From assembly GCA_020161405.1 (NCBI GenBank), contig JAIUOD010000003.1:467392-531391 (forward strand): 64,000 bases of DNA, given 5' to 3'. The notes beneath the pieces were generated by a model that saw nothing but the letters and a program-made list of their open reading frames with translations, did not search any database and was not told the DNA's origin. Source of the stretch: Pseudomonadota bacterium (GTDB taxonomy: Bacteria > Pseudomonadota > Alphaproteobacteria > Caulobacterales > Aquidulcibacteraceae). Shown in pieces: positions 27,602 through 38,387 of the stretch; position 1 is the stretch's first letter, and every line of letters starts with the position of its first letter. A program made the position numbers and the translations under genes.

Positions 27602-27812
27602 TTTTTCCCCACAATCTAAGAAAAAATATACTCACAATAGTTTTGAATTACAATTTAAATGAAAGAGGGCGCGCGCATGTGACGCGCCTAAAACCTACAA
27701 ATTTCACATTGCGCCTTATTAATATAAGTTTTATTGCATAATAATCACTTTCTAAAATTTCTAGATAGTGAAGCATGTCACGCCAATTATTTTTGGCTTT
27801 GGAGGAGTTTTA

Positions 27813-28379
27813 ATGCGCACAAAATTCAATAATTTGCCTTTGCTTGCAATTGCAACTTTAAGCTTGATTGGTCTTTCAGCTTGTTCAAAAAAAGAAGAAG
27901 CAAAAGCACCAGAGGCAACAACTGAAGCTGCAAGCATGCATGCGGCTGATACTGCATCAACGAATAGCGTTGCAAACGAAGTTGCAGCAATGCCTGCTGC
28001 TGCTGGTGACGCTATTAGCGAAGAAGATAAAGAAGCATTGGGAAAATTACCTGCGCCGTATAAAGATGCTGATTTGGCAAATGGCAAAAAACAATTTGCA
28101 CTTTGCAAAGCCTGCCATTCAATTGTAGCATCAGAAGGTAATAAAGTTGGCCCTAATATGCATGGTCTTGTTGGCCGCAAAGCAGGTACTGAAGCTGGCT
28201 TTACTTATTCAGATGCTATGAAAGCTTCAGGAAAAACTTGGGACCTTGCAACTATAGATTCATATTTGAAAGATCCAAAAGGCTTTGTAGCTGGAAATAA
28301 AATGGCATTCGCCGGCATTCCAAATGAGAAAAATCGCCGTGACGTAATTGCTTATATCGCTGTAAATAGCAAAAAATAA
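27813..28379 (+). CDS. Class I cytochrome c, lipoprotein-anchored
   Basis: From ATG 27813 (GGAGGAG upstream) the protein has 188 residues. A lipobox LSAC puts Cys24 as the lipid anchor; an Ala/Glu/Thr-rich linker follows to about residue 80. The haem site is C98-K-A-C101-H102 and Met164 in GNKMAFAGI is the other axial ligand. This is a c550/CycM-like electron carrier held to a periplasmic membrane face, likely linking the bc1 complex to a terminal oxidase. It has its own terminator. Confidence 0.9.
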   Translation: MRTKFNNLPLLAIATLSLIGLSACSKKEEAKAPEATTEAASMHAADTASTNSVANEVAAMPAAAGDAISEEDKEALGKLPAPYKDADLANGKKQFALCKACHSIVASEGNKVGPNMHGLVGRKAGTEAGFTYSDAMKASGKTWDLATIDSYLKDPKGFVAGNKMAFAGIPNEKNRRDVIAYIAVNSKK

Positions 28380-28399
28380 ATTTTCAAATTATCTGCAAG

Positions 28400-28427
28400 A
28401 ACCCCCAAATTCATTTGGGGGTTTTTA
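28400..28427. terminator. Rho-independent terminator of the cytochrome c gene
   Basis: Stem AACCCCCAAAT / ATTTGGGGGTT with a 2-base loop is followed by a T-rich run. It overlaps the 3' end of convergent rodA and could serve both strands. Confidence 0.88.
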
Positions 28428-29585
28428 TTTGCCCGATTGAAAGCCTGTATGCATTATTTTATCACGATGTACTTTGACATTTTGCACCAATCCAAGCGCA
28501 AATAAAACTGAAAGCATAACCGAACCACCATGGCTTAAAAATGGCATTGGCATACCAACAACTGGAAAAAGCCCCATAACCATCGCTGCATTTATGCTTA
28601 CATAAATGAATAATAGAATTGTAATTCCGCCGGCTAACATTTTGCCAAAAAAGTGGCGCGAAGAACGGGCAATTAAAAACCCCATTGCCATAATTGCAAA
28701 AAATAGAACAAGCGCAAAAATACCGCCCATCATTCCAAATTCTTCCAAAAGCATTGCGAACACAAAATCTGTTTGTCTTTCTGGAAGAAAATCTAATTGG
28801 CTTTGTGTGCCATTCATATAGCCAACCCCAAAAAAGCCACCAGATCCAATCGCTATTTTAGATTGCGTAATTTGATAACCCTGCCCCATCTTGTCAAGCT
28901 CAGGGTTTAAAAATGTTGTTATTCGCTTCTTTTGAAAATCATGCAAAACAAAATCATAGGCGATTATAAATAATGATATTGCCCCAACAATTGCCCCAAT
29001 AATATATCGCCAATAAATTCCCGCAAGGAAAACCATAAAAGCGCCAACTAATGCAACAGTTGACCCCGTACCCAAATCTGGTTGTTTCATAATCAAAAGT
29101 GCGGGCGCAAGTGCTATAATCATTGGAATAATATGGTATTTTAATGGCCCCATATTTTTAAAATTCATATCCTGATAATAACGTGCAAGCGCCAAAACCA
29201 CAGAGATTTTCATAAATTCTGAAGGCTGTATTCTTACTGGGCCGATTGCAATCCATCTCTGTGCGCCCAATGCCGTATGACCGAATAAATCCACCGCGAT
29301 TACAAGTAAGAAAGCAATTGCATAAGCGGGATAGGCAAGATTATACCAAAACCTTATGTCTATCATTGCCACAATAATCATCATGACGATAAACATGCAA
29401 AATCTTACAATATGTGGCAAAGCCCATGGCATCCAATTACCACCCGCCGCACCATATAAAAGCACAGCTCCAAAAGATGCCAAAAGCGAAACAAGTAAGA
29501 CCATCCCCCATTCAATACGCTTTAATTTGCCGCCTATTGAATTAACGCCTTCATTTTTTGTGATGTCGAGTAAATTAAGCACCAT
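28425..29585 (-). CDS. rodA: Rod shape-determining protein RodA (SEDS glycosyltransferase)
   Basis: The 386-residue SEDS membrane protein has about ten helices and the family motifs QPDLGTGSTVAL, IAIGSGGFFGVGYMNGTQSQLDFLPERQTDFVFAMLLEEFG and a C-terminal PFLSHGGSVMLS. RodA polymerises glycan strands with PBP2 during side-wall growth. Its ATG shares one base with the mrdA stop (TAATG), so the two are translated together. Last gene of the mreB-to-rodA operon. Confidence 0.95.
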   Translation of the reverse strand: MVLNLLDITKNEGVNSIGGKLKRIEWGMVLLVSLLASFGAVLLYGAAGGNWMPWALPHIVRFCMFIVMMIIVAMIDIRFWYNLAYPAYAIAFLLVIAVDLFGHTALGAQRWIAIGPVRIQPSEFMKISVVLALARYYQDMNFKNMGPLKYHIIPMIIALAPALLIMKQPDLGTGSTVALVGAFMVFLAGIYWRYIIGAIVGAISLFIIAYDFVLHDFQKKRITTFLNPELDKMGQGYQITQSKIAIGSGGFFGVGYMNGTQSQLDFLPERQTDFVFAMLLEEFGMMGGIFALVLFFAIMAMGFLIARSSRHFFGKMLAGGITILLFIYVSINAAMVMGLFPVVGMPMPFLSHGGSVMLSVLFALGLVQNVKVHRDKIMHTGFQSGK

Positions 29586-31459
29586 TAGCCATTCTCACTT
29601 CCATCTTTTTTGGCAATATTTTCCCATGGATTATAGGCTTTCATGCTTGAAGGGTCTTTTAAAATTACCGCTTTCATCATTTCTCGCGCCCTTGGTGCTG
29701 CTGCCCTTGCGCCGCCGCCGCCATGTTCAACAATTACTGAACATGCATATTTTGGATTATCAGCAGGTCCAAAGCAAATGAAAAGACCGTGGTCACGCAG
29801 CTTCCATTCAAGGCTTGCATTTGAACGAACACCGCCCGCACGTTCAGCCATTGTAATACGCCTTACTTGCGCAGTACCAGTTTTACCGGCAATTTTCATG
29901 CCTTCAATACCAAATGGTGCATTTGCCGTCCCGCCTGGTTCACTTGTAACGCCTACCATTCCCGCATGAACCGCTTTCATATGGTCAGGATTTATATTCA
30001 TTGATGGCCAATCGCGGCGTGCAATTCCACTTTTAGGTCTAATAATGCTTGGCACAACTTCTTTGCCAAATGAACCAAGTCTTGTTGCTAATACCGCCAA
30101 TTGTAATGGCGTTACGCCAACCAGCCCCTGACCGATTGACATATTGATTGTGTCTGTAACATGCCACGGTTGCTTAAATACTTTTTGTTTCCATTCGGGG
30201 TCAGGAATATGAGCCTTTGAAACACTTGGAATACCTATATCAAAAGCCTTATCTAAGCCAAAGCGGCGTGCCATTTGTGCAATTTTATCCGCACCCAATC
30301 TGCGACCAACTTCGTAAAAATAAACGTCGCACGATGCCTTAATCGCATAATGTAAATTTACTGAGCCATGACCGCGACGTGCATCGCAATGAAAGCGATT
30401 ACCACCAATATAAATAAAGCCTGGGCAATTTATATGCTCATCTTCACGAATTACGCCCGCCTCTAATGCGGCAACTGACATAAGGGTCTTAAATGTAGAG
30501 CCTGCAGGGTAATTTCCACGCACCGCTTTATGGTAAAGCGGATGTCTTTCATTTTCTAGATAGGCTTTATAATCAGGCCCTGAAATACCATCAACAAATT
30601 TATTTGGATCATATGATGGTGACGAAGCCATGGCCAAAATTTCACCAGTCTGCACATCCATTAAAACAATTGCCCCTGCCTCACCCTTTAATTGTTCATA
30701 AGCCAATTGCTGCATTTCTGCATCAATAGTAAGAACAATTGGTTCACCTGATTTAGGGTTTAATGCAGGATCAGGAATTTCACGAACAATTTTACCATGG
30801 GCGTCAACTTCTAATTTTCGTGCACCATGCGTGCCTTTTAAATTCACTTCTTGTGTTTTCTCAAGGCCTTCTTTACCAACACGAATAGCTGGGTGTTTAG
30901 CATCCTTATCAATCTTTGTTTCTGCATCATTTGCTTTTGCAACATAACCAACAATATGCGCGAAACTTTCACCCAATGGATAATTACGGCTTTCGCCCAT
31001 TTCAGGATAAACACCGGGATATTGCGCCTTAAATAGGCTTATCTGTGAATATTGTTCCCATGACAAATTACTTACAATCTGTGCAGGTAAATAACGCGGC
31101 GCGGTTTTAATATCTTTTTTAGTTTGTTCAACTTTTTCATATGGAACATTGAAATAGCCAGATAATTCATCAATAGTTTTGAATAATTGTTTGCTATCTT
31201 CAAATTCGTCACGAACTACCATTACGCGAAAATCACGACGATTAACCGCAACTGGAATACCAAATCTATCATAAATTGGGCCGCGAGATGCAGGAATAAT
31301 TGTAAAATTAAATTGGTTTTGTGCAGCTTCTAAGCGAAACTCACTATTTTCAAAAATTTGTAATTTTGCCATCCTAAGGCCAAGGGCTGCAAACCCAAGC
31401 CCGCCCATTGCAGATAGAAAGAAGGTACGGCGATTAAAGAGAGATTCACTATCACTCAT
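29585..31459 (-). CDS. mrdA: Penicillin-binding protein 2
   Basis: The 624-residue class B PBP has one N-terminal membrane helix and a dimerisation domain beginning ASRGPIYDRFG. The transpeptidase domain has SxxK in AGSTFKTL, SxN-type ASCDVYF and KTG in AGKTGTAQV. It crosslinks peptidoglycan in the elongasome with RodA. The start overlaps the mreD stop by one base and GAGGTGCG lies inside the end of mreD. Length is normal for the family. Confidence 0.95.
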   Translation of the reverse strand: MSDSESLFNRRTFFLSAMGGLGFAALGLRMAKLQIFENSEFRLEAAQNQFNFTIIPASRGPIYDRFGIPVAVNRRDFRVMVVRDEFEDSKQLFKTIDELSGYFNVPYEKVEQTKKDIKTAPRYLPAQIVSNLSWEQYSQISLFKAQYPGVYPEMGESRNYPLGESFAHIVGYVAKANDAETKIDKDAKHPAIRVGKEGLEKTQEVNLKGTHGARKLEVDAHGKIVREIPDPALNPKSGEPIVLTIDAEMQQLAYEQLKGEAGAIVLMDVQTGEILAMASSPSYDPNKFVDGISGPDYKAYLENERHPLYHKAVRGNYPAGSTFKTLMSVAALEAGVIREDEHINCPGFIYIGGNRFHCDARRGHGSVNLHYAIKASCDVYFYEVGRRLGADKIAQMARRFGLDKAFDIGIPSVSKAHIPDPEWKQKVFKQPWHVTDTINMSIGQGLVGVTPLQLAVLATRLGSFGKEVVPSIIRPKSGIARRDWPSMNINPDHMKAVHAGMVGVTSEPGGTANAPFGIEGMKIAGKTGTAQVRRITMAERAGGVRSNASLEWKLRDHGLFICFGPADNPKYACSVIVEHGGGGARAAAPRAREMMKAVILKDPSSMKAYNPWENIAKKDGSENG

Positions 31460-31956
31460 TAGCGCACCTCTTTAAATTCAATATAGGGCGCAGCAAAAAT
31501 GCCGATTAAAATAGTTAAGGCCAATGGCAAAATAAGACCTTTAAGGTTTGGAATATCTGAAATTAACAACCCAACTATTATAATTGAAGCCAAAAAACAT
31601 AATGTTGAGGCAAAAATATCAATAATATTACTCTTGAAGTTTAGCGGTAAAAAAGCAAATAAACCCGCCAATAATCCGTATGATGCAACATTTACGGCGC
31701 CATAAATTCCAATTTTCTGCCCTAAAATCAAATCTTGAATTATTCCCAAAATGAATAGAAAAAGCGCAATATATGCATTAAATCCATATTTGCTTATGCT
31801 TGGCAAAAACCAAACAAGTGCAAAAGGCCATATGTAAGTTCCCAAAACATTACCAAATTGAGCAAGATTTAATATGCTTATTCCAACAACCAAAAACGCA
31901 CAAAGCAATAATTGGCGATAATTAATTTTAGGAAGTTCGATTGCACTATCAATCAT
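31459..31956 (-). CDS. mreD: Rod shape-determining protein MreD
   Basis: A small hydrophobic protein with about five to six membrane helices, placed between mreC and mrdA as in most rod-shaped bacteria. The chosen start is ATG 31956 (MIDSAIELPKIN, 165 residues); a TTG four codons earlier is possible but has no better ribosome binding site. MreD anchors the elongasome to the inner membrane. Sequence conservation in this family is low, so synteny carries much of the call. Confidence 0.88.
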   Translation of the reverse strand: MIDSAIELPKINYRQLLLCAFLVVGISILNLAQFGNVLGTYIWPFALVWFLPSISKYGFNAYIALFLFILGIIQDLILGQKIGIYGAVNVASYGLLAGLFAFLPLNFKSNIIDIFASTLCFLASIIIVGLLISDIPNLKGLILPLALTILIGIFAAPYIEFKEVR

Positions 31957-31991
31957 GGCAAGCACCAATCAAACATGCATTTGCAAATTTC

Positions 31992-33188
31992 TTATTGTTG
32001 AACATTTTCAGGGTTGGCAGTTTTAGGAGCCTCATTTTGACCTGTTTCTTTTTTGGGTTCAACATTATTATCAATTACTTTTACTTTAAATCCTTCTGGC
32101 GGTTTTGCGCTTATTACATTTCCAGACTGTTCATTGGTTTGCGAATTATTAGAACCCTGTTTTTTCTTAGTATTTTCAAGCTCAGCTTTTAGTTTGCGTA
32201 ATTCTTGGGCTTGGGCGATTGCCTGAGGTGTTTGAGCACTAGGAATTGCGGCTGCACCTGCATCAAGTGGTAAAATTGCGCCGCCTGCATTTGGCGTATT
32301 TAATTGCGTATTTGCATTTGGCACCATTCCTTGACCAATAACATAGCCATTCGTTTTGTCATTTGGCGCAGGTATATAATTTGGCGCAATCAATTTAACA
32401 TAATCAATAGCACCTGAATTAATTGCAAGTTTCACACGCCATTTACCATCAGGCCCAATTGCAGCCTGACCAACGGCAACACCGCGCGGAATAATTCCAT
32501 CATCACCGGAAGTAAGTACGCGTTCATTTGCTTGAATAAGTGCGGGAATATTTAAATGTTCAAGACTTGGGGCATCGGTTTTATCACCAACTAAAATGGC
32601 CCTTCCACGTGTGGTTTCACCCATAATTGGAATACGGCTATCACCATCGGTCAAAAGCAGGACACGTGAACTATCTTTACCAACCGAAACCACGCGCCCG
32701 ACAAGGCCAAATTGATTTACAACAATCCAATTTGCCGCCACACCTTGATTAGAACCAATATTGACAATCGCAGACTTTGCGAATGGCCCATTAATCTCGG
32801 CAACCAAACGGCCGACCAACATTTTTGAAGGCGTAAGACTTGTTATATTATTTAGCTTTTCATAAGTTTCAAGTTTTTCGGCAATCGCGCGTGCACTGTC
32901 GCGCCATTCCAATAAGGCTTTATTTTCAGCGCGTAAACGCCTTACTTCCTCTGCAGAGGTGAAAATTGAACCAACATAATCAACGCCTGAACGAACTAAA
33001 TTCACAGGTGCATTGACAATATCGCCGCCAATTTTCCCAATGTCAGAAAAAGCACCAGATAAAGCAGGTACTTTTTGACTTCTAACGAGAAAAACACCGC
33101 CCGCGACCAAGGCAATAATCACACCAATTCCAACAAAACGCCCAAACGGGGTTTCTTGTTTGCGATAGGAACTGGTACGTCTTGCCAT
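31992..33188 (-). CDS. mreC: Cell shape-determining protein MreC
   Basis: The 398-residue protein has a basic N-terminus, one membrane helix (about 18-35), a coiled coil around EEVRRLRAENKALLEW, and the two-barrel MreC core (VGRLVAEINGPFAKSAIVNIGSN is its start). The C-terminal 100 residues are a Pro/Asn/Gln-rich tail that is longer than in E. coli. MreC is the periplasmic scaffold joining MreB filaments to PBP2 and RodA. It lies 27 bases after mreB. Confidence 0.94.
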   Translation of the reverse strand: MARRTSSYRKQETPFGRFVGIGVIIALVAGGVFLVRSQKVPALSGAFSDIGKIGGDIVNAPVNLVRSGVDYVGSIFTSAEEVRRLRAENKALLEWRDSARAIAEKLETYEKLNNITSLTPSKMLVGRLVAEINGPFAKSAIVNIGSNQGVAANWIVVNQFGLVGRVVSVGKDSSRVLLLTDGDSRIPIMGETTRGRAILVGDKTDAPSLEHLNIPALIQANERVLTSGDDGIIPRGVAVGQAAIGPDGKWRVKLAINSGAIDYVKLIAPNYIPAPNDKTNGYVIGQGMVPNANTQLNTPNAGGAILPLDAGAAAIPSAQTPQAIAQAQELRKLKAELENTKKKQGSNNSQTNEQSGNVISAKPPEGFKVKVIDNNVEPKKETGQNEAPKTANPENVQQ

Positions 33189-33215
33189 TTTTTTAATCCA
33201 TTCAATCGAGTTGAA

Positions 33216-34253
<1,038 letters not shown>

Positions 34254-34323
34254 CTAAACTTCTTTTCACCGATAAAGTTAAAATGTGGCGCAAATCCGCC
34301 AAATTAGATTGTGAGTTTTCGTG

Positions 34324-34348
34324 CCTTGATACGCATTTTTAATCAAGG
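34324..34348 (-). promoter_or_regulatory. Hairpin in the mreB upstream region
   Basis: A 7-bp inverted repeat (CCTTGAT / ATCAAGG) with an 11-base A/T-rich spacer lies about 75 bases before the mreB start. It could be a leader hairpin or an operator; the promoter itself is not clear by eye. Confidence 0.25.
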
Positions 34349-34470
34349 GCAAAAACTGAAATTCACGCATTTTTAGGCATTAATTTTTCACAACAATATT
34401 GTGATATGGCGTTACATATCAATTGGGGTTAAAAAAAGGCAAAATTATAGAAAATTCGCACAATTTTAGG

Positions 34471-36699
34471 TTACATCTCAAGCTCTGCTTTTTCGAGAGC
34501 ATGGATTTCGTCACGCAGTTTTGCGGCTTCTTCAAATTCTAATTCTTGGGCGTGTTTTAACATGCGTTTTTCAAGATCTTGAATAATTGCGCGAATATTA
34601 TGCCCTGTTAGTTTTGGCTTATCTTGAGATTTTGCGCTTGGTTTGGCGTTATATTCACCTTTGCGATAGTTTTCGGCGGCTTCTGCGCCATATACCGCCT
34701 CCATAATATCTTTGATTTCAGACTTCACGGTTTTTGGCGTTATATTATTGGCAAGATTGTGGGCAATTTGTTTTTCACGGCGCCTATTGGTTTCCTTCAT
34801 CGCACGTTCCATAGAGCCAGTAATTTTATCGGCATATAAAATCACTTTGGCTTCTGCATTACGTGCAGCACGTCCAATTGTTTGCACTAATGAAGTTTCG
34901 GAGCGTAAGAAGCCTTCTTTATCGGCATCAAGAATACAAACCAAGCCGCATTCAGGAATATCCAAGCCTTCACGCAATAGATTGATACCAATTAAAATAT
35001 CAAACACACCTTCACGTAAATCACGCACAATTTCGATACGTTCGACTGTATCAACATCAGAGTGCATATATCGAACCCGCATTCCTTGTTCGAATAAATA
35101 ATCGGTCAAATCTTCGGCCATTTTTTTTGTTAGGGTGGTTATTAATACCCGATGCCCATCTTGAATGGCGCTGCGGCATTCATCCAAACAATCATCAACT
35201 TGGGTGCGTCCATGCGCATGGACGGGACGCACCTCAACAGGTGGATCAATAAGGCCAGTTGGGCGAATTACCTGCTCTACATAAACCCCTTCGGTCTTTG
35301 TTAATTCCCAAGGCCCAGGGGTCGCAGAAACAAAGATTGATTGCGGGCGCATTGCATCCCATTCTTCAAACCGCAGGGGTCTATTATCCATACAAGATGG
35401 AAGCCTAAAACCATATTCAGAAAGTGTACGCTTTCGATTATAATCGCCCTTAAACATTGCGCCAATTTGCGGCACAGTTTGATGGCTTTCATCAACAAAG
35501 ATAATGGCATTCTGCGGAAGATATTCAAATAATGTTGGCGGCGGCTCACCCGGCGAACGCCCTGTTAGATAACGTGAATAATTTTCAATGCCCGCACAAA
35601 AGCCAGTTGCCATCATGGTTTCAAGGTCATATTTTGTGCGCTCATTTAGCCTTTGGGCTTCGATTAGCATGCCATTTTCTTCAAACCATTTAACCCTTGC
35701 CTCGGCCTCGGCCTTAATTTTTATCATTGCAGCCGAAAGTGCTGGGCGCGGCAAAGTATAGTGATTATTGGCATAGATTTTGACGGTTTCAAATTCATCA
35801 GTTTTTTTGCCAGTTAAAGGGTCAAATTCGTGGATGGTTTCAACATCATCACCAAAGAAACTTATTCGCCATGCCCTATCTTCCATATGCGATGGATAGA
35901 CATCAATGACATCACCGCGCACACGAAATGTGCCGCGTGTAAAGGCAATATCATTTCTTTTATATTGAAGCGCGACCAATTCCTTAGTTAATTGGGTTAA
36001 ATCCGCCGCCTCACCTGCGTTTAATGTTATTGTCATAGATGAATATGATTCAACAGAGCCAATACCATAAATGCACGAAACCGATGCAACGATAATAACA
36101 TCATCGCGTTCTAATAAAGCGCGGGTTGCAGAATGGCGCATCCTATCAATTTGCTCATTAACCGAACTATCTTTTTCGATATAAGTATCGGTGCGTGGCA
36201 CATATGCTTCTGGCTGATAATAATCATAATATGATACAAAATATTCAACCGCATTATTTGGAAAAAAGCTTTTGAATTCGCCATATAATTGCGCCGCCAA
36301 AGTTTTATTATGTGCAAGTATAAGCGCAGGTCTTTGGGTTTTTTCAATAACTTGCGCCATTGTATAGGTTTTTCCAGAACCAGTTACACCTAATAAAACC
36401 TGTTCACGCTCACCATCTTTTACGTTTTTTACCAATTCAGTGATTGCGGCAGGTTGATCGCCCGCAGGTTCATAGGGCGCTACAAGTTCAAACTTTTTAC
36501 CGCCTTCTAATTTTGGCGGAACCTCTGGCAAATGCGGAACCCATTCAGGCGGCTTTTCTTTACCGCGCGCATCAAGCACATCATAATCAAAATCATAGAC
36601 AAATTTAGGCTTGTTTTGCATATGATCTTGCAAAATCTCAAAATTAGATTTGGCTTTGGCTTTTGGGCTTTTTGGTTCGGGCGATTTGGTTTTTTCCAT
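34471..36699 (-). CDS. uvrB: Excinuclease ABC subunit B
   Basis: About 742 residues. Walker A is GVTGSGKTYTMAQV, the beta-hairpin region is YYDYYQPEAYVPRTDTYIEKD, helicase motifs include FVDESHQTVPQ, FVSATPGPWEL and QTIGRAARN, and a C-terminal UVR motif contacts UvrC. A charged N-terminal extension of about 60 residues precedes the usual start, as in other alphaproteobacteria. ATG 36699 is chosen; GTG 36702 in the same frame is equally possible. A LexA-like box lies directly upstream, so SOS control is likely. Confidence 0.97.
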   Translation of the reverse strand: MEKTKSPEPKSPKAKAKSNFEILQDHMQNKPKFVYDFDYDVLDARGKEKPPEWVPHLPEVPPKLEGGKKFELVAPYEPAGDQPAAITELVKNVKDGEREQVLLGVTGSGKTYTMAQVIEKTQRPALILAHNKTLAAQLYGEFKSFFPNNAVEYFVSYYDYYQPEAYVPRTDTYIEKDSSVNEQIDRMRHSATRALLERDDVIIVASVSCIYGIGSVESYSSMTITLNAGEAADLTQLTKELVALQYKRNDIAFTRGTFRVRGDVIDVYPSHMEDRAWRISFFGDDVETIHEFDPLTGKKTDEFETVKIYANNHYTLPRPALSAAMIKIKAEAEARVKWFEENGMLIEAQRLNERTKYDLETMMATGFCAGIENYSRYLTGRSPGEPPPTLFEYLPQNAIIFVDESHQTVPQIGAMFKGDYNRKRTLSEYGFRLPSCMDNRPLRFEEWDAMRPQSIFVSATPGPWELTKTEGVYVEQVIRPTGLIDPPVEVRPVHAHGRTQVDDCLDECRSAIQDGHRVLITTLTKKMAEDLTDYLFEQGMRVRYMHSDVDTVERIEIVRDLREGVFDILIGINLLREGLDIPECGLVCILDADKEGFLRSETSLVQTIGRAARNAEAKVILYADKITGSMERAMKETNRRREKQIAHNLANNITPKTVKSEIKDIMEAVYGAEAAENYRKGEYNAKPSAKSQDKPKLTGHNIRAIIQDLEKRMLKHAQELEFEEAAKLRDEIHALEKAELEM

Positions 36700-36704
36700 C
36701 ACTA

Positions 36705-36719
36705 GAACATAATAGCAAC
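36705..36719 (-). promoter_or_regulatory. Candidate LexA (SOS) box of uvrB
   Basis: The minus strand reads GTTG-ctattat-GTTC, one mismatch from the alphaproteobacterial LexA consensus GTTC-N7-GTTC. It lies within 20 bases of the uvrB start, where binding would block transcription. Confidence 0.45.
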
Positions 36720-36755
36720 TCGTAACAATTTAAAGCCCTAAATTGTCAAAAACTG

Positions 36756-37453
36756 TCAGTATCCTAAATGCGCCAAATGCGCTTCAAGGGCAATCAAACC
36801 TAAGAACCCAACGAAGAACATTGATGTTATAAGGGGATTATCGGGTTTTTCGTGGGCTTCGACTAATAATTCTTCTGTTACAAGATATAATAAAGCGATT
36901 AATGCAAAACTATAGGCAACTGAAACCCAAAATGGCGGAAGGTGAACAACTGGTGCACCTAATAAAGACCCAATTGGTAAAACTGCGCCGCCAATTGCAA
37001 CAATCAAAACCTGCCAAATTTTGCTTTTAAAAACTTCTTTTAATTCAGCACCAATTGTTAGGCCAAGGAAAAGAATTTCAAGGCTTAGGGCAAAAAGCAA
37101 TAATGCGCCTTGCTTTGCACCAACCGCAAAACCAATTCCCAAAACCACGCCATCAATAAAAATATCAACACCAATTAAAATAATAAGCGACATATTCCCA
37201 CTAAATCTTTCACCAAAAGATTTGACACCAAACATGGTCAAAAGCCGATACCACCGCCAAGTAAAATGGCAAAAATATCACCGCCATGCTGTATATCAGG
37301 AAGAATTTCCGTTGCTGCTGCCGCAAATACGACCCCTGCCGCAAGATGTTGTAATCCTGCTAATAATTTATCATTGGGTGCTTTATAGCGGGCAATCATT
37401 GCGCCAATAAACAAACAAACCCACGGAATTAAAGTAAATTGCCACGCTGCCAT
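36756..37453 (-). pseudogene. ZIP-family metal transporter gene split by a frameshift
   Basis: Two overlapping frames encode consecutive parts of one ZIP protein. The first (37238-37453, 71 aa) starts after AGGGG and holds helices 1-3, with LQHLAAGVVFAAAATEILPDI. It ends ILLGGGIGF at TGA. The second (36756-37241) continues MFGVKSFGERF and holds the remaining helices, with VGVDIFIDGVVLGIGFAVGAKQG. One extra T in the TTTT at 37240-37243 (plus-strand A tract) would join them. The usual helix 4 and 5 histidines are not present (DIFIDG; LEILFLGL), as in one known ZIP subfamily. TTG overlaps TGA, so the second part might still be made by coupled restart. Confidence 0.75.
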
Positions 37454-37514
37454 AATGTCCCCTTTTTTCGCCCCAAATATATGTTTAGCGCAAAAAATCT
37501 ATGGGGCAAATGCC

Positions 37515-38324
37515 CTAATTCCCATAATTTAGTGAAGGTGATTTAGTACCATCTGGCATTGGTGGGCGCGTACAACCACCAAGTCCTTTTTCCATACATA
37601 ATTCGTATGGGGTTTTTACGCGCGGGGGTTTTTTGCCCATTGCAAAACAATTTTGATATTGGCTTCCATCTTCGCGTTGGCATTTATCACGCCATCCACC
37701 CATATATTTTGAATTAAGTTCGCCACGTGAAAAAGCCTCGACCTTTTCGGGGCGATATTTTGGGGCAAAGGCTTGATCAATCATTTTCTTTGCAAGATTG
37801 CTTGGTGGGCAATCTTTTGGGCGTTGCTTTTCATCCAATTTTTGACATTCAATATCATGCAAAGTTTTTTGGCTTGCATCAGTTAAAACCTTACCATTTG
37901 TTTTTGGCAAGAATGCGCCATTTTCCACAGGGCCAGTTGGTGGATTATTACCGCTTTGCGAATTTTGATTATTTAAGACATTTTTTGAAATATACTGATT
38001 TGGAATTAATGGTGTTTGTAATGGTGTTTGCGGAAAATCATTTTGCTTTTGGGGATTAGCGTTGTTTTGGTTTTCAGGTTTTAAATTATCAGTTTTTTGG
38101 TCTTGAATTTCAGGCTTTTCAATAATTTTTGGTTTTGTTATTTCTACAGGTGACAATTCAAATGTAACATCCGCAGTATCAGGATAATTTTTGGTATTCA
38201 TAATTTGGCTGAAAATTGCCCAAAAAGACAAAGACGTAATTAAACACGATAATAATAATGAAGAAAGCCTGATTTTCCAATCAGGCTTATTTATTTTTGA
38301 AGTGTTTGCAATTTTCTGCCTCAT
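37515..38324 (-). CDS. Membrane-anchored Pro/Asn-rich periplasmic protein of unknown function
   Basis: The 269-residue protein has a basic N-terminus, a single membrane helix at about 20-42, and then a Lys/Glu/Pro/Asn-rich stretch (residues 55-140) that resembles the periplasm-spanning linker of TonB or TolA. The C-terminal 110 residues contain six cysteines (IECQKL, KDCPPS, DKCQRE, NCFAMG, ELCMEKGLGGC), probably disulphide-bonded, but no TonB C-terminal fold. I do not recognise the family. Confidence 0.6.
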   Translation of the reverse strand: MRQKIANTSKINKPDWKIRLSSLLLSCLITSLSFWAIFSQIMNTKNYPDTADVTFELSPVEITKPKIIEKPEIQDQKTDNLKPENQNNANPQKQNDFPQTPLQTPLIPNQYISKNVLNNQNSQSGNNPPTGPVENGAFLPKTNGKVLTDASQKTLHDIECQKLDEKQRPKDCPPSNLAKKMIDQAFAPKYRPEKVEAFSRGELNSKYMGGWRDKCQREDGSQYQNCFAMGKKPPRVKTPYELCMEKGLGGCTRPPMPDGTKSPSLNYGN

Positions 38325-38387
38325 TTTTTTAAAATAGTCATTTATATTGCAAATTTCATCTTAAAAAACATTAATTTAGTTACGGTT

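Noticed and set aside
37238-37243. RF2-type programmed frameshift at TTT-TGA in the ZIP gene
   Set aside because: The prfB mechanism shifts +1, but the continuing frame here needs a -1 shift, and no internal Shine-Dalgarno spacer or canonical -1 slippery heptamer is seen.
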